Part shown: positions 16,305-25,295 of the stretch, in pieces
How positions within the stretch are numbered: the stretch's first letter is position 1
How the letters are laid out: each line of letters begins with the position of its first letter
Assembly: GCA_903864275.1 (NCBI GenBank)
Contig: CAIPFE010000025.1
Span: 1-64,000, forward strand
Length of the DNA: 64,000 nt
Source: an uncultured Mucilaginibacter sp.
GTDB lineage: Bacteria; Bacteroidota; Bacteroidia; Sphingobacteriales; Sphingobacteriaceae
Direction: 5' to 3'
Notes under the pieces: generated by a model
Database searches by the model: none
The model's input: the letters and a program-made list of their open reading frames with translations, nothing else
Told to the model about the DNA's origin: nothing
Position numbers and translations under genes: made by a program

Positions 16305-16904
16305 ATGGCAAGCAAAGACAGGATACTACGTTTAAAAGAAGAAACCAGGATAAACATCCTGGATGCTTCGCTGCAAATTGTTAAAGAAGACGGGTGGCAG
16401 GCTTTGAGCATGCGCAAAATTGCCGATGTAATTGAGTACACCGCCCCTATCATCTACGAATATTTTTCGAACAAGGAAGCGATACTGCTGGAGCTGACAA
16501 GGAAAGGCTTTTTGATACTGGCCAGGGACATGAAATCCGCTAAAGAAAAACACAGGCTGCCGGCCAAACAACTGGAAGCCATGTGGCTGGCTTATTGGCA
16601 TTTTGCTTTCGCCGAAAAGGAATTATACCAGGTAATGTTTGGCGTCGATGTTAACTGTTGCGAGTTGTGCGAGATCATGCCCGAGGCAGAAGTTCCATAT
16701 ACGCTTATAAGTGAAGTTATTGAGGAACTGATGTCGCCCAAAAAACCAACTGAAGATGAAGTCAGCGTTAAATATTATACATTCTGGTCGGTAATACACG
16801 GACTCATCTCTATCAACATGGTCCGCCGCCCTACATCGGATGAGATTACCCAGGAAGTTTTAAAAACTGCCATCAGCGGCATTATCCGGTCGATAAACGA
16901 TTAA
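16305..16904 (+). CDS. TetR/AcrR-family transcriptional regulator of RND efflux
   Basis: A 199-residue repressor starting at MASKDRILRLKEETR; the longer reading frame from 16245 would begin inside the operator and is less likely. Residues 10-58 form the TetR helix-turn-helix: INILDASLQIVKEDGWQALSMRKIADVIEYTAPIIYEYFSNKEAIL. The C-terminal ligand domain resembles the WHG/TetR_C_33 type (WLAYWHFAFAEKELYQVMFG). Two cysteines in VDVNCCELCEIMPEAE (C-C-x-x-C) are unusual and could sense metal or thiol stress (inference). Operators before and after the gene, shared with the efflux genes at 17.2-23.2 kb, indicate that it represses itself and the pump operon. Confidence 0.5.
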   Translation: MASKDRILRLKEETRINILDASLQIVKEDGWQALSMRKIADVIEYTAPIIYEYFSNKEAILLELTRKGFLILARDMKSAKEKHRLPAKQLEAMWLAYWHFAFAEKELYQVMFGVDVNCCELCEIMPEAEVPYTLISEVIEELMSPKKPTEDEVSVKYYTFWSVIHGLISINMVRRPTSDEITQEVLKTAISGIIRSIND

Positions 16905-16923
16905 TTTTTTTAACAATAAAATA

Positions 16924-16951
16924 ACAATGTTAAATTACTTAACACTGTTAA
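16924..16951. promoter_or_regulatory. TetR-type operator, site b (inverted orientation)
   Basis: Read on the minus strand: TTAAC-AGT-GTTAA-GTAAT-TTAAC-ATTGT, the same block order as site a. It is 20 bases past the regulator stop. Confidence 0.5.
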
Positions 16952-16988
16952 ATAAAAAATCAAATTTTATTTACTAAATATCAAAACC

Positions 16989-17057
16989 ATGAAAACACAA
17001 CGTCAACCTTTAGTCAGTTATTTAACGCTGTTAGAAATTTTAATAGTGTCAAAATGA
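16989..17057 (+). other. 22-codon reading frame overlapping operator c
   Basis: ATG at 16989 followed by 21 further codons and TGA (MKTQRQPLVSYLTLLEILIV, then SK). It starts between operator sites b and c and reads through site c. It may be a leader peptide of the efflux operon, or chance. No promoter or codon signal decides it. Confidence 0.5.
17022..17049. promoter_or_regulatory. TetR-type operator, site c
   Basis: TTAAC-GCT-GTTAG-AAATT-TTAAT-AGTGT, the same spacing as site a with one arm substitution. It lies 130 bases before the efflux adaptor start and probably overlaps its promoter. Confidence 0.5.
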
Positions 17058-17143
17058 TCAATCGCCCCAAATATCATTCCTGTTGTATGTAGCGATTTTA
17101 TACGGCAAACAAATCCACAAATAATCCACAATCAGTAATTCAC

Positions 17144-17159
17144 TCCCGCATGTGCGGGA
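17144..17159. repeat. Small hairpin in the leader of the efflux operon
   Basis: TCCCGCA-TG-TGCGGGA, a perfect 7-bp stem with a 2-base centre, 20 bases before the adaptor ATG. It is flanked by two copies of TCAGTAATT. It could shape mRNA access to the start codon. Confidence 0.5.
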
Positions 17160-17179
17160 CACTAATTCAGTAATTAATC

Positions 17180-18307
17180 ATGAAAAATCTATTTCTTGCG
17201 ATCATCGCACTTTCCATATACAGTTGTACATCAAAACCACAAACTGCCGCCGCACCGCCGGCGCCGTCACTGCCGGTAGCAACTATCGTAACAGGCACCG
17301 ACACCACTTACCAGGAATACCCCGCCTCCATAGAAGGCACGGTAAACGTTGAAGTACGCCCGCAGGTAAGCGGCGCATTAGACAAAGTATTTGTTGACGA
17401 AGGCGCTTACGTAAACGCCGGTCAGCCTTTATTTAAAATAAATGAGCAGCCGTACCGCGCAGCCTTGAATAATGCAATAGCAAGTGAGCATGCTGCCGAA
17501 GGCGCAGCGGCTAACGCAGAGCTTGAAATTGATAAGCTAACCCCGCTTGTGCAAAACAAAGTGGTTTCCGAATACCAGCTAAAAACTGCAAATGCGGCTT
17601 ATGCTATCGCCATAGCAAATATCGAACAGGCAAAAGCAAATGTTTCCACAGCTAATATTAACCTGGGCTACACCTTAATTAAAGCCCCTGTAAATGGATA
17701 CATTGGCCGGCTGCTTAAAAAGCGGGGAAGCCTGGTAGCCCCCGCCGATGCCGATGCGCTTACCCAATTATCTGATGTGCATAACGTACACGTTTATTTT
17801 TCACTCAGCGAAAATGACTTCGTAAACTTTAAAGAACAATATCCCGGCGAAACCCTGAAAGATAAACTAAAACGGCTGCCGTCGGTGGCGCTGCTGCTGC
17901 CTGATAACACTGTTTATACAAAACAGGGAAAAATTGATATGATAGACGGGCAGTTTGATAAAACTACCGGCGCTATCACCTTAAGGGCCAGTTTTGATAA
18001 TCCGCAGGGTTTATTGCGATCGGGTAACACAGGTAAGATACGCCTTGGACTCCAACATAAAGATGCTTTAATAGTTCCGCAATCTGCGACTGTTGAAATG
18101 CAGGACAAGGTATTTGTATTCGCCGTTGCCGATAGTAACAAAGTGAAAAAGCAACCCATTACCATCATCGGCAAAAGCGGCTCAAACTATTTGGTTAAAG
18201 AAGGCATAAAAGCCGGCGACGAAGTTGTTTTAAGCGGCATCGACCACTTGCAGGAAGGAACCGTTATACATCCTGAAAAAGCAGCTGATAAACTTGCGAA
18301 AAACTAA
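17180..18307 (+). CDS. RND efflux periplasmic adaptor (membrane fusion protein), lipoprotein
   Basis: A 375-residue AcrA/MexA-type adaptor. The leader MKNLFLAIIALSIYSC ends in a lipobox with C16, so the protein is anchored in the inner membrane and reaches across the periplasm. Domain order: barrel-sandwich/lipoyl strand (EVRPQVSGALDKVFVDEGAYVNAGQPLF), helical hairpin (NAELEIDKLTPLVQNKVVSEYQLKTANAAYA), second lipoyl half (LGYTLIKAPVNGYIGRL), beta barrel (VHNVHVYFSLSENDF) and membrane-proximal domain. It bridges the pump at 18439 and the outer-membrane factor at 21768. It has a proline/alanine-rich linker after the cysteine. Transcription is probably controlled by the TetR sites upstream. Confidence 0.5.
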   Translation: MKNLFLAIIALSIYSCTSKPQTAAAPPAPSLPVATIVTGTDTTYQEYPASIEGTVNVEVRPQVSGALDKVFVDEGAYVNAGQPLFKINEQPYRAALNNAIASEHAAEGAAANAELEIDKLTPLVQNKVVSEYQLKTANAAYAIAIANIEQAKANVSTANINLGYTLIKAPVNGYIGRLLKKRGSLVAPADADALTQLSDVHNVHVYFSLSENDFVNFKEQYPGETLKDKLKRLPSVALLLPDNTVYTKQGKIDMIDGQFDKTTGAITLRASFDNPQGLLRSGNTGKIRLGLQHKDALIVPQSATVEMQDKVFVFAVADSNKVKKQPITIIGKSGSNYLVKEGIKAGDEVVLSGIDHLQEGTVIHPEKAADKLAKN

Positions 18308-18317
18308 AGACGCGTAC

Positions 18318-18403
18318 GCCTCACCCTGCCCTCTCCAAAGGAGAGGGTTCTGAAATTTACAAAATCAAAGCCCCTCTCCCTTGGAGAGGGGTTGGGGTGA
18401 GGC
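18318..18403. repeat. Nested-palindrome element, copy 2
   Basis: GCCTCACC ... GGTGAGGC ends with CCTCTCC-AAA-GGAGAGG in the left arm and the complementary CCTCTCCCTTGGAGAGG in the right. It sits inside the efflux operon between the adaptor and pump genes, where it may tune relative expression. Confidence 0.5.
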
Positions 18404-18438
18404 ACGCGCACACTAAACTTACATTAATCTTAAAAGTC

Positions 18439-21400
18439 ATGTTTCAAAAATTCATAGAAAGACCGGTATTAGCTACCGTCATCTCCATACTGCTGGTGAT
18501 ACTGGGGGTCATCAGTTTAACCCGGCTGCCTTTACAGCAGTTCCCTGATATAGCGCCGCCGGCGGTGCTGGTATCGGCTGTTTACCCCGGCGCTAATGCC
18601 GAGACTGTGCTGCGTTCGGTAGCGCCATCGCTGGAAGAATCTATCAACGGTGTTGAGAATATGAGCTATATGAGCTCAACCGCCAGTAACGACGGTACGC
18701 TGGCCATAACTGTTTACTTTAAACAAGGCACCAACCCCGACCAGGCTGCGGTGAACGTGCAAAACCGTGTGGCCCAGGCTACCAGCCAGCTGCCTGCCGA
18801 GGTTGTACAACAGGGGATAACTACCACCAAACAGCAAAATAGTTTAATCGGCGCCGTTGGTATGTACACCGAAGACGCCAAAAAGTACGACCAGGCATTT
18901 GTCGCCAACTATGCGCAGATCAATATCATCCCCGATCTGAAACGTATCCCCGGCGTGGGTTCGGCTACCATATTTGGCGGTATCAAAGATTACTCGATGC
19001 GTGTTTGGCTTAACCCAAACCAAATGGCTGCTTACAAAATAACACCTGCCGAAGTGATGACAGCCATTCAGGATAAAAATCTGGAAGCGGCACCCGGTAA
19101 ATTTGGTGAAAGAAGCAAGGAGACCTTTGAATACGTAATTAAATACAAAGGCAAGCTCACCAAACCCGAGGAATACGAAAACATCGCTATCCGTGCCAAT
19201 GCAGATGGCTCTGTCTTGCATCTAAAAGATGTGGCCCGTGTTGAGCTGGGCGCTTATTCGTACACCAGCGTAACCCACTTAAATGGTCATGATGGTATCG
19301 CTATCGGGATCATACAATTAGCCGGCTCAAACGCTAACGAGATACAAATAGCAGTTGATAAGTTGATGGAAAAAGCTTCAAAGGATTTCCCGGCAGGCAT
19401 TAAGTTCAATAACTTTTACAGGACAAAAACTGCCCTTGATGAATCCATCACCCAGGTTGAGCATACATTAGTTGAAGCCTTTATACTGGTATTCATCGTG
19501 GTGTTTATTTTCCTGCAGGATTTCAGGTCGACGCTGATCCCGGCTATAGCTGTCCCGGTGGCTATTATAGGTACCTTCTTTTTTATGAACCTGTTTGGGT
19601 TCTCCATCAACCTGTTAACTCTGTTCGCACTTGTGTTGGCGATAGGTATCGTGGTGGATGACGCCATTGTAGTGGTTGAAGCCGTGCATGCCAAAATGGA
19701 GCACAAACACCTGGCGCCAAAAGCCGCCACAACAGAGGCTATGCACGAAATTACCGGCGCAATTATATCGATCACCCTCGTAATGGCCGCAGTGTTTTTA
19801 CCGGTTGGCTTTATGACGGGTTCCGCAGGGATATTTTACCGGCAGTTCGCGTTCACCATGGCCATTGCCATTATGATATCGGCAGTTAACGCCTTAACGC
19901 TGAGCCCGGCGCTCGCGGCTTTATTCTTAAAAAGCAAGCCGACTGAAAATGGCGGCATCACGGTTAAGAAAAGTTTTGCAGAAAAGTTTTATGCCGGTTT
20001 TAACAGCAGCTTTAATGCTGTTACCAACAGGTACATTGGCGGCCTTAAATTCCTGGTCCATAATAAATGGATCAGCATGGGCGGGCTTGCATTAATGACT
20101 CTCGCTACTGTTTACCTCGTACGCACCACAAAGTCGGGCTTTATCCCTACGGAAGACCAGGGTTTCGTAGCCATCTCGGTTTCAACACCCTCCGGCACAT
20201 CATTGGATGGTACCACAAAGGTGTTGAACCAGGCCGAGGCCGTGCTAAGCGCTTTGCCATCGGCAAGGTTTGTTACAGCTATATCAGGCTTTAACTTGTT
20301 AACCTCCTCGAATAGCCCATCGGCAGCCGTAGTTTTCGTATTATTAAAACCTAACAAAGACAGGGGTGCAGTAAAAGACATTAATGCCATACAGGATATT
20401 ATCCGGGGGAAATTAGGCGCTTTAACCGGCGGCAGCTTTTTTGTGTTCAGCTTTCCAACTGTCCCCGGCTTCAGTAATGTCGAGGCGCTGGATGTGGTAT
20501 TGCAGGATAAAACCGGCGGAAAGCTTGATAAGTTTAGCGGCGTGGCCAACACCTTTATTGGCGAGCTGATGAAAAAACCGGCCATCGCTTACGCGTTCAC
20601 ATCGTTCAAAGCAGATTACCCGCAATTACAATTGGAAGTTGACGATGATAAAGCGAACCAGCTTGGCGTAAGTGTTAAAGATATATTGGCTACCATGCAG
20701 GCCTATTTCGGCAGCGCCCAGGCCTCGGACTTTAACCGTTTTGGCAAATATTACCGGGTAGTTGTGCAGGCCGATATTGCTGACAGGACCGATCCCTCGT
20801 CTATCGACCGTGTTTTCGTTAAAAACAAAACCGGTGAGATGGTGCCGATCAATACACTGGTAAAGTTGACCCGTGTTTATGGTTCTGAAACCGCTTCACG
20901 CTATAACCTGTTCAATTCCATCGAGATCAACGCCATCCCAAAACCGGGCTATAGCTCAGGTGATGCGATAAAGGCGATTGAAGACGTAGCCAAAGAGCAA
21001 TTGCCATCAGGTTTTGCCTATGAGTTCTCCGGGCAAACCCGTGAGGAAATTGCATCAGGCGGGCAGTCAACTGTCGTGTTCATCCTGTGTTTGATATTTG
21101 TTTACTTCCTGTTATCGGCGCAATACGAAAGTTATATCCTGCCGCTGGCGGTTATACTTTCCATTCCTACCGGCATATTGGGTGTATTTATAGTGCTGGG
21201 TTTAACCGGCATCGAAAACAATATTTATGTGCAGGTAGCACTGATCATGCTGATAGGGCTTTTGGCAAAGAATGCCATCCTGATCGTGGAGTTTGCAGTG
21301 CAGCGCCGAAAAGCGGGAAAACCACTGGTAGCTGCTGCAATTGAAGCCGCAAGGCTAAGGCTGCGACCCATCCTGATGACCTCGCTGGCATTTGTGTTCG

Positions 21401-21651
21401 GGTTGTTCCCAATGAGTATTGCTACCGGGCCATCGGCACAAGGTAACCATTCCATAAGTATCGGCGCTGCCGGGGGGATGGTTTCGGGGGTTGTTCTGGG
21501 GCTATTTATTATACCTGTGTTGTTCGTGATATTCCAGTCGCTGCAGGAACGGGTAACCGGGATACCCCTGGCCGTACTAAATAACGGCGAGGCCGACAAA
21601 AGGATAAATGATGTAAATGTGTTGGAATTGCAGGAGGAATATTCGGAATAA
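18439..21651 (+). CDS. RND multidrug efflux pump, HAE1 (AcrB) type
   Basis: A 1,070-residue inner-membrane proton-driven pump. The start MFQKFIERPVLATVISILLVILG at 18439 is chosen over an upstream ATG at 18397 because it begins helix 1 exactly as in AcrB. Twelve membrane helices are visible; helix 4 carries the proton-relay aspartates in LALVLAIGIVVDDAIVVVEAV. Two large periplasmic porter/docking domains follow helices 1 and 7. FQKFIERP is the family N-terminus and GLLAKNAILIVEFA is the C-terminal repeat equivalent. The C-terminal tail (NVLELQEEYSE) is cytoplasmic. Length matches HAE1 pumps (about 1,040-1,070). It works with the adaptor and TolC-like factor in the same operon; substrates are unknown. 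Confidence 0.5.
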   Translation: MFQKFIERPVLATVISILLVILGVISLTRLPLQQFPDIAPPAVLVSAVYPGANAETVLRSVAPSLEESINGVENMSYMSSTASNDGTLAITVYFKQGTNPDQAAVNVQNRVAQATSQLPAEVVQQGITTTKQQNSLIGAVGMYTEDAKKYDQAFVANYAQINIIPDLKRIPGVGSATIFGGIKDYSMRVWLNPNQMAAYKITPAEVMTAIQDKNLEAAPGKFGERSKETFEYVIKYKGKLTKPEEYENIAIRANADGSVLHLKDVARVELGAYSYTSVTHLNGHDGIAIGIIQLAGSNANEIQIAVDKLMEKASKDFPAGIKFNNFYRTKTALDESITQVEHTLVEAFILVFIVVFIFLQDFRSTLIPAIAVPVAIIGTFFFMNLFGFSINLLTLFALVLAIGIVVDDAIVVVEAVHAKMEHKHLAPKAATTEAMHEITGAIISITLVMAAVFLPVGFMTGSAGIFYRQFAFTMAIAIMISAVNALTLSPALAALFLKSKPTENGGITVKKSFAEKFYAGFNSSFNAVTNRYIGGLKFLVHNKWISMGGLALMTLATVYLVRTTKSGFIPTEDQGFVAISVSTPSGTSLDGTTKVLNQAEAVLSALPSARFVTAISGFNLLTSSNSPSAAVVFVLLKPNKDRGAVKDINAIQDIIRGKLGALTGGSFFVFSFPTVPGFSNVEALDVVLQDKTGGKLDKFSGVANTFIGELMKKPAIAYAFTSFKADYPQLQLEVDDDKANQLGVSVKDILATMQAYFGSAQASDFNRFGKYYRVVVQADIADRTDPSSIDRVFVKNKTGEMVPINTLVKLTRVYGSETASRYNLFNSIEINAIPKPGYSSGDAIKAIEDVAKEQLPSGFAYEFSGQTREEIASGGQSTVVFILCLIFVYFLLSAQYESYILPLAVILSIPTGILGVFIVLGLTGIENNIYVQVALIMLIGLLAKNAILIVEFAVQRRKAGKPLVAAAIEAARLRLRPILMTSLAFVFGLFPMSIATGPSAQGNHSISIGAAGGMVSGVVLGLFIIPVLFVIFQSLQERVTGIPLAVLNNGEADKRINDVNVLELQEEYSE

Positions 21652-21667
21652 AACATAGAACAAGATA

Positions 21668-21740
21668 ATTCCCTCCCTTGGGAGTGTAGGGAGGGGTTTA
21701 TACGCCTTGTATAACAAATCGCAAGGCGTACAAACCAACC
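21668..21740. repeat. Inverted repeat between pump and outer-membrane factor genes
   Basis: TACGCCTTG (21701-21709) pairs with CAAGGCGTA (21722-21730) around a 12-base loop, nested inside CCCTCCCTTGGGAG...GGAGGGG and ...CCAACCCC. There is no T-run, so it is more likely an mRNA processing or stability element than a terminator. Confidence 0.5.
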
Positions 21741-21767
21741 CCATAAATAAAATTTAAAAATTACAAA

Positions 21768-23180
21768 ATGAAAATATATAAAATCAGTCTCGCTTTTTTA
21801 CTCTTCGTAATAAGCGCCTGTAACGTATCGAAAGATATACAAACACCAAAGCCCGCGCTGCCAGCTAATTTCAGGGACGCAGCAACCGCAAGCGATACTT
21901 CCAGTATAGCAGACATAGCATGGAAGACCTTTTTTACCGACCCGGTACTGCAAAAACTGATCGACAGCGCCATCGAAAAAAATTATGATATGCAGATCGC
22001 GGTTAAAAACATCGAGGCATCGCAGTTATTATTAAAACAGGTGAAATGGAACAATGTCCCCACCGCCGATCTTAATATTACGGCCAGCTCCGAACGCCCG
22101 TCGAATAATAGTTTGGATGGGTTAAGCATAAGCCAATATAATCTCGGTTCAAACCACATTGAAGATTACTCTGCCAACGTTTCTGTTTCATGGGAAGCAG
22201 ATATATGGGGCAAAATACGCAACCAGAGCAAAAGCGCTTTGGCTGCTTACCTGCAAACTATCGAAGCAAAAAAGGCCATACAAACCGGTTTGGTTGCCAC
22301 CGTATCGCAGGGTTATTATAATCTGCTGATGCTGGATGCGCAACTGGACATAGCCCAAAGCAATGTAAAGCTCAATGATAGCACACTGCGCATTATCCGT
22401 TTGCAATATGATGCCGGGCAGGTTACTTTACTGGCCGTGCAGCAGGCCCAGGCCCAGCAACAATCGGCGGCTGAATTGATACCACAGTTTGAGCAGAACA
22501 TCGCCATACAGGAAAACGCCCTCCGTATACTAACCGGCGAGCTGCCCGATAAAATTGCCCGCAACGCTATTTTGGATCAACTCCCTGTACCCGAAAATTT
22601 AGCTACAGGAGTACCGGCGGCATTAGTGAGCCACAGGCCTGACGTAAAAGGTTATGAAGAGGCTTTGGTTATGGCCAACGCCAATGTGGGGATAAACAAA
22701 GCAGCCATGTACCCCGCCCTGCGCATTACGGCAAGCGGCGGCGTAAACTCATTTAAGGCAAGCAACTGGTTCAATATACCTTCATCCCTGTTTGGTATAG
22801 TCGCCGGCAGCGTGGTACAGCCTCTATTGGATCATAAAGAACTAAGCACACAATACAAGGTGACAGAGGTTGAACGGGAAAAAACGGTGCTGCAATTCAG
22901 GCAGTCGGTGCTAAATGCGGTGGGCGAGGTATCGGACGCGCTGGTGAAAATTGAAAAACTAAAACAGCAGCAAACCATTGCAGCAGGTCGTGTCAGTACC
23001 TTACAGCGCGCCACGTCCAATGCCAGTCTGCTGTTTAAAAACGGTATGGCTAACTACCTTGAAGTGATCACAGCCCAAAGCAACGTGCTGCAGGGCGAAC
23101 TGGAACTTGCATCCATAAAAAGGGATGAACTAAGCGCGGTTTCGGAGCTTTATAGATCTTTAGGGGGTGGGTGGAAGTAA
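21768..23180 (+). CDS. TolC/NodT-family outer-membrane efflux lipoprotein
   Basis: A 470-residue outer-membrane factor. The leader MKIYKISLAFLLFVISAC places the lipid-modified cysteine at C18. Two outer-membrane-efflux repeats are present, each a long alpha-helical hairpin: EKNYDMQIAVKNIEASQLLLKQ with ALAAYLQTIEAKKAIQTG, and the second after VPAALVSHRPDVKGYEEALVMANA, the highly conserved NodT signature. It would trimerise into a channel that docks on the adaptor/pump. It is the third gene of the efflux operon and is followed by a terminator. Confidence 0.5.
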   Translation: MKIYKISLAFLLFVISACNVSKDIQTPKPALPANFRDAATASDTSSIADIAWKTFFTDPVLQKLIDSAIEKNYDMQIAVKNIEASQLLLKQVKWNNVPTADLNITASSERPSNNSLDGLSISQYNLGSNHIEDYSANVSVSWEADIWGKIRNQSKSALAAYLQTIEAKKAIQTGLVATVSQGYYNLLMLDAQLDIAQSNVKLNDSTLRIIRLQYDAGQVTLLAVQQAQAQQQSAAELIPQFEQNIAIQENALRILTGELPDKIARNAILDQLPVPENLATGVPAALVSHRPDVKGYEEALVMANANVGINKAAMYPALRITASGGVNSFKASNWFNIPSSLFGIVAGSVVQPLLDHKELSTQYKVTEVEREKTVLQFRQSVLNAVGEVSDALVKIEKLKQQQTIAAGRVSTLQRATSNASLLFKNGMANYLEVITAQSNVLQGELELASIKRDELSAVSELYRSLGGGWK

Positions 23181-23207
23181 TTTGATAACGCTTGGGTTTC
23201 CATTTTT

Positions 23208-23242
23208 AAATCCCCTGGCTGGTTTGGTTAGGGGATTTTTTG
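23208..23242 (+). terminator. Rho-independent terminator of the efflux operon
   Basis: AAATCCCCT (23208-23216) pairs with AGGGGATTT (23230-23238), a 13-base loop, then a T-run. It lies 28 bases past the NodT stop codon. Confidence 0.5.
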
Positions 23243-23331
23243 TTTTAAGGAAGGTGATTTACAGGCGCAGTTGGTATCTATAAGAGTTTATCGCATTTTT
23301 CTTACCTTTATTAACCTTAAATCAATTATAG

Positions 23332-24675
23332 ATGAGGAAACTGCTTATCCCAATTTTTTTCTTCTGCATCGCTTTTTTTAATTTATCCTGTAACCATACC
23401 GGGCAGGCAGCCGGCGATGTGTCAGCAATAGATCCTGAACTTGCAGATTCTATCAGCAGGATCAGGATCGTAGATAACCACGCCCACCCAAACACGATTG
23501 ATCCCGCCGACAGCGGCGCTGATGCTTTGCCAATGGACGGGCTGGGCGCTATCGCACTTCCCGCAAGGGTGAGGCCCGAAAGCGCAACCTGGGTTTCGGC
23601 ATATAAAGCGCTGTATGGTTTTACCGGCCCCGAACTGGATGAGAAAGCAATGAAGGAATTGTCGGGTACGGTAGCGCGGGTTAAAAAAGAGAAGGGTGAG
23701 CAATTCCCCTCATGGGTGCTCGACCAATGCGGTATTGAGGTAATGTTCGCCAACCGGATGGCGATGGGCCCCGGCCTTAGCAATGCAAGGTTCAGGTGGG
23801 TGATGTATGATGACGCACTTTTGTTTCCGCTTTCCACGCAGGCAGAAGCAGCTGCAACACCCGACCGCAAAATATTTTACCCGATGGAGGCGCAGCACTT
23901 GAAGGATTACTTTACGGCGCTAAAACTGGCAAAGATTCCGGCAACGCTTGATGCTTATTTAAAGCAGGTGGTGAGCCCCACGCTTGAAGCGCAAAAGAAA
24001 GCAGGATGCGTTGCCATAAAATTTGAGGTGGCTTACCTTCGCTCCCTTGATTTTGAAAAAACCGCTTACGACCAGGCTGCAAAAGTATATGCCCGTTACG
24101 CGGACGGCGGAACCCCATCACATACAGACTATAAATTATTAGAGGACTATCTTTTCTATTACATAGCACTGGAGGCAGGCAGGCTTAACCTGGCGGTCCA
24201 CATTCATGATTTCCCCGGCGTGGGCAACTACTACGTAGCGGCAGGCAGCGACCCGCTGCTGCTGGAGCCGGTTTTTAATGACCCGGAATTGCGCAACACA
24301 AAATTTGTGCTGCTGCATGGCGGTGGCCCGTTTTCGGAACAAATAAAAGCCATGCTCTGGAAGCCCAATGTGTACGTGGACATCTCCCTGCTAACACAGC
24401 TTTGGACGCCCGATCAGCTTGCCGCAGTATTACGCCAATATCTTTCGCAGTTTCCTGAGAAAGTACTTTTCGGTACGGATGCTGTAGCATTCGGGCCGGG
24501 GCTTGGCTGGGACGTAAGCGCATGGATAGCCAGCACTACCGGCAGGAAGGCGCTTACTATTGCACTTTCGCAAATGGTAGGCAGTAACGACCTAAGCCGC
24601 AAGCGTGCTCTTGAAATTGCCAGGATGGTAATGCGCGGCAATGCCAACAATTTATATCATTTGGGGCTTAAATGA
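23332..24675 (+). CDS. Amidohydrolase-family lipoprotein (amidohydrolase 2)
   Basis: A 447-residue metal-dependent hydrolase of the amidohydrolase-2 type with a lipoprotein leader ending in NLSC (C20). The metal-binding strand reads IVDNHAHP (residues 46-53); later motifs are VHIHDFPG, KFVLLHGGGPF and the catalytic-Asp strand VLFGTDAVAFGPG, all in the usual order. The substrate is unknown; relatives act on amides, lactones or aromatic acids by hydrolysis or decarboxylation. Export to the envelope is unusual for the family but frequent in Bacteroidota. The gene stands alone between terminators. Confidence 0.5.
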   Translation: MRKLLIPIFFFCIAFFNLSCNHTGQAAGDVSAIDPELADSISRIRIVDNHAHPNTIDPADSGADALPMDGLGAIALPARVRPESATWVSAYKALYGFTGPELDEKAMKELSGTVARVKKEKGEQFPSWVLDQCGIEVMFANRMAMGPGLSNARFRWVMYDDALLFPLSTQAEAAATPDRKIFYPMEAQHLKDYFTALKLAKIPATLDAYLKQVVSPTLEAQKKAGCVAIKFEVAYLRSLDFEKTAYDQAAKVYARYADGGTPSHTDYKLLEDYLFYYIALEAGRLNLAVHIHDFPGVGNYYVAAGSDPLLLEPVFNDPELRNTKFVLLHGGGPFSEQIKAMLWKPNVYVDISLLTQLWTPDQLAAVLRQYLSQFPEKVLFGTDAVAFGPGLGWDVSAWIASTTGRKALTIALSQMVGSNDLSRKRALEIARMVMRGNANNLYHLGLK

Positions 24676-24728
24676 TCCACTGGTTGACGGAATGACCCCG
24701 CCGCACAAAAAATGCAACAATTGCTAAA

Positions 24729-24998
24729 CTAAATTTCTGTTAAAACATGGATCTCGGGCTGGCTGATCACACCGCCTCTTTCCATTCTTTCCTTTAGCTC
24801 GGGACGCGCCATAAATTCGTTCATTGCCTCCACGCTCGGGATCTCAAAAACTAAAGTTATTTTGTTAGGATTATCCACAGCATGATATAAACCGATTTGT
24901 TTACAACCTACCGCTAACCGGTCGGCTTCGTCGCTGTCGTATACAGGCTTCCAATCTGCATAATTTTTTACTTCGTGGTGCATAATTAATGTGAGCAT
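24729..24998 (-). CDS. Small dimeric alpha/beta-barrel protein (ABM/cyclase-like)
   Basis: An 89-residue soluble protein with the ferredoxin-like dimeric alpha/beta-barrel pattern: strand MLTLIMHHEV, helix WKPVYDSDEADRLAVG, strand QIGLYHAVDNP, strand KITLVFEI and helix VEAMNEFMARPELKERMER. This matches antibiotic-biosynthesis-monooxygenase-like and cyclase-like small proteins. It carries His/Tyr residues (HH at 7-8, Y53 region) but no diagnostic catalytic motif, so the activity is unknown. It is convergent with the amidohydrolase gene. Confidence 0.5.
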   Translation of the reverse strand: MLTLIMHHEVKNYADWKPVYDSDEADRLAVGCKQIGLYHAVDNPNKITLVFEIPSVEAMNEFMARPELKERMERGGVISQPEIHVLTEI

Positions 24999-25196
24999 AA
25001 TTTTTAGGTTTATTTTCTGATCTTATGGCTTTTCAGAATACGCCCCGTTTTTTAAGAGGGTTCTGGGCTCCCCTTTATTAAAGCAAAAACTTTTATGCAA
25101 AAAAATAAATAGCAAAGGGCAGCCGGCCTTTCGGCACAATATCAAATCTTTCCTGTAATAGTTACCTTACCCTCTCATTATAAATGGCATACAATA

Positions 25197-25249
25197 ATAA
25201 ATATTATATATTAATTTCAAATAGAATATTTATTACTTATATATTAATT
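25197..25249. repeat. AT-rich repeat cluster in a 297-base gap
   Basis: TTATATATTAATT occurs twice (25204-25216 and 25237-25249, 33 bases apart), and AATAAATATT faces AATATTTATT around the first copy. The rest of the gap (24999-25295) holds no reading frame I would support. It may be a regulatory or stability region between the minus-strand genes. Confidence 0.5.
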
Positions 25250-25295
25250 GGGAGGTGATGTGGAGTCCGACATGCAAGCCCTTTTAGTGGCAGTT

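Noticed and set aside
20112-20585. 157-codon antisense frame in the RND pump gene
   Set aside because: Overlaps conserved pump sequence; no independent support.
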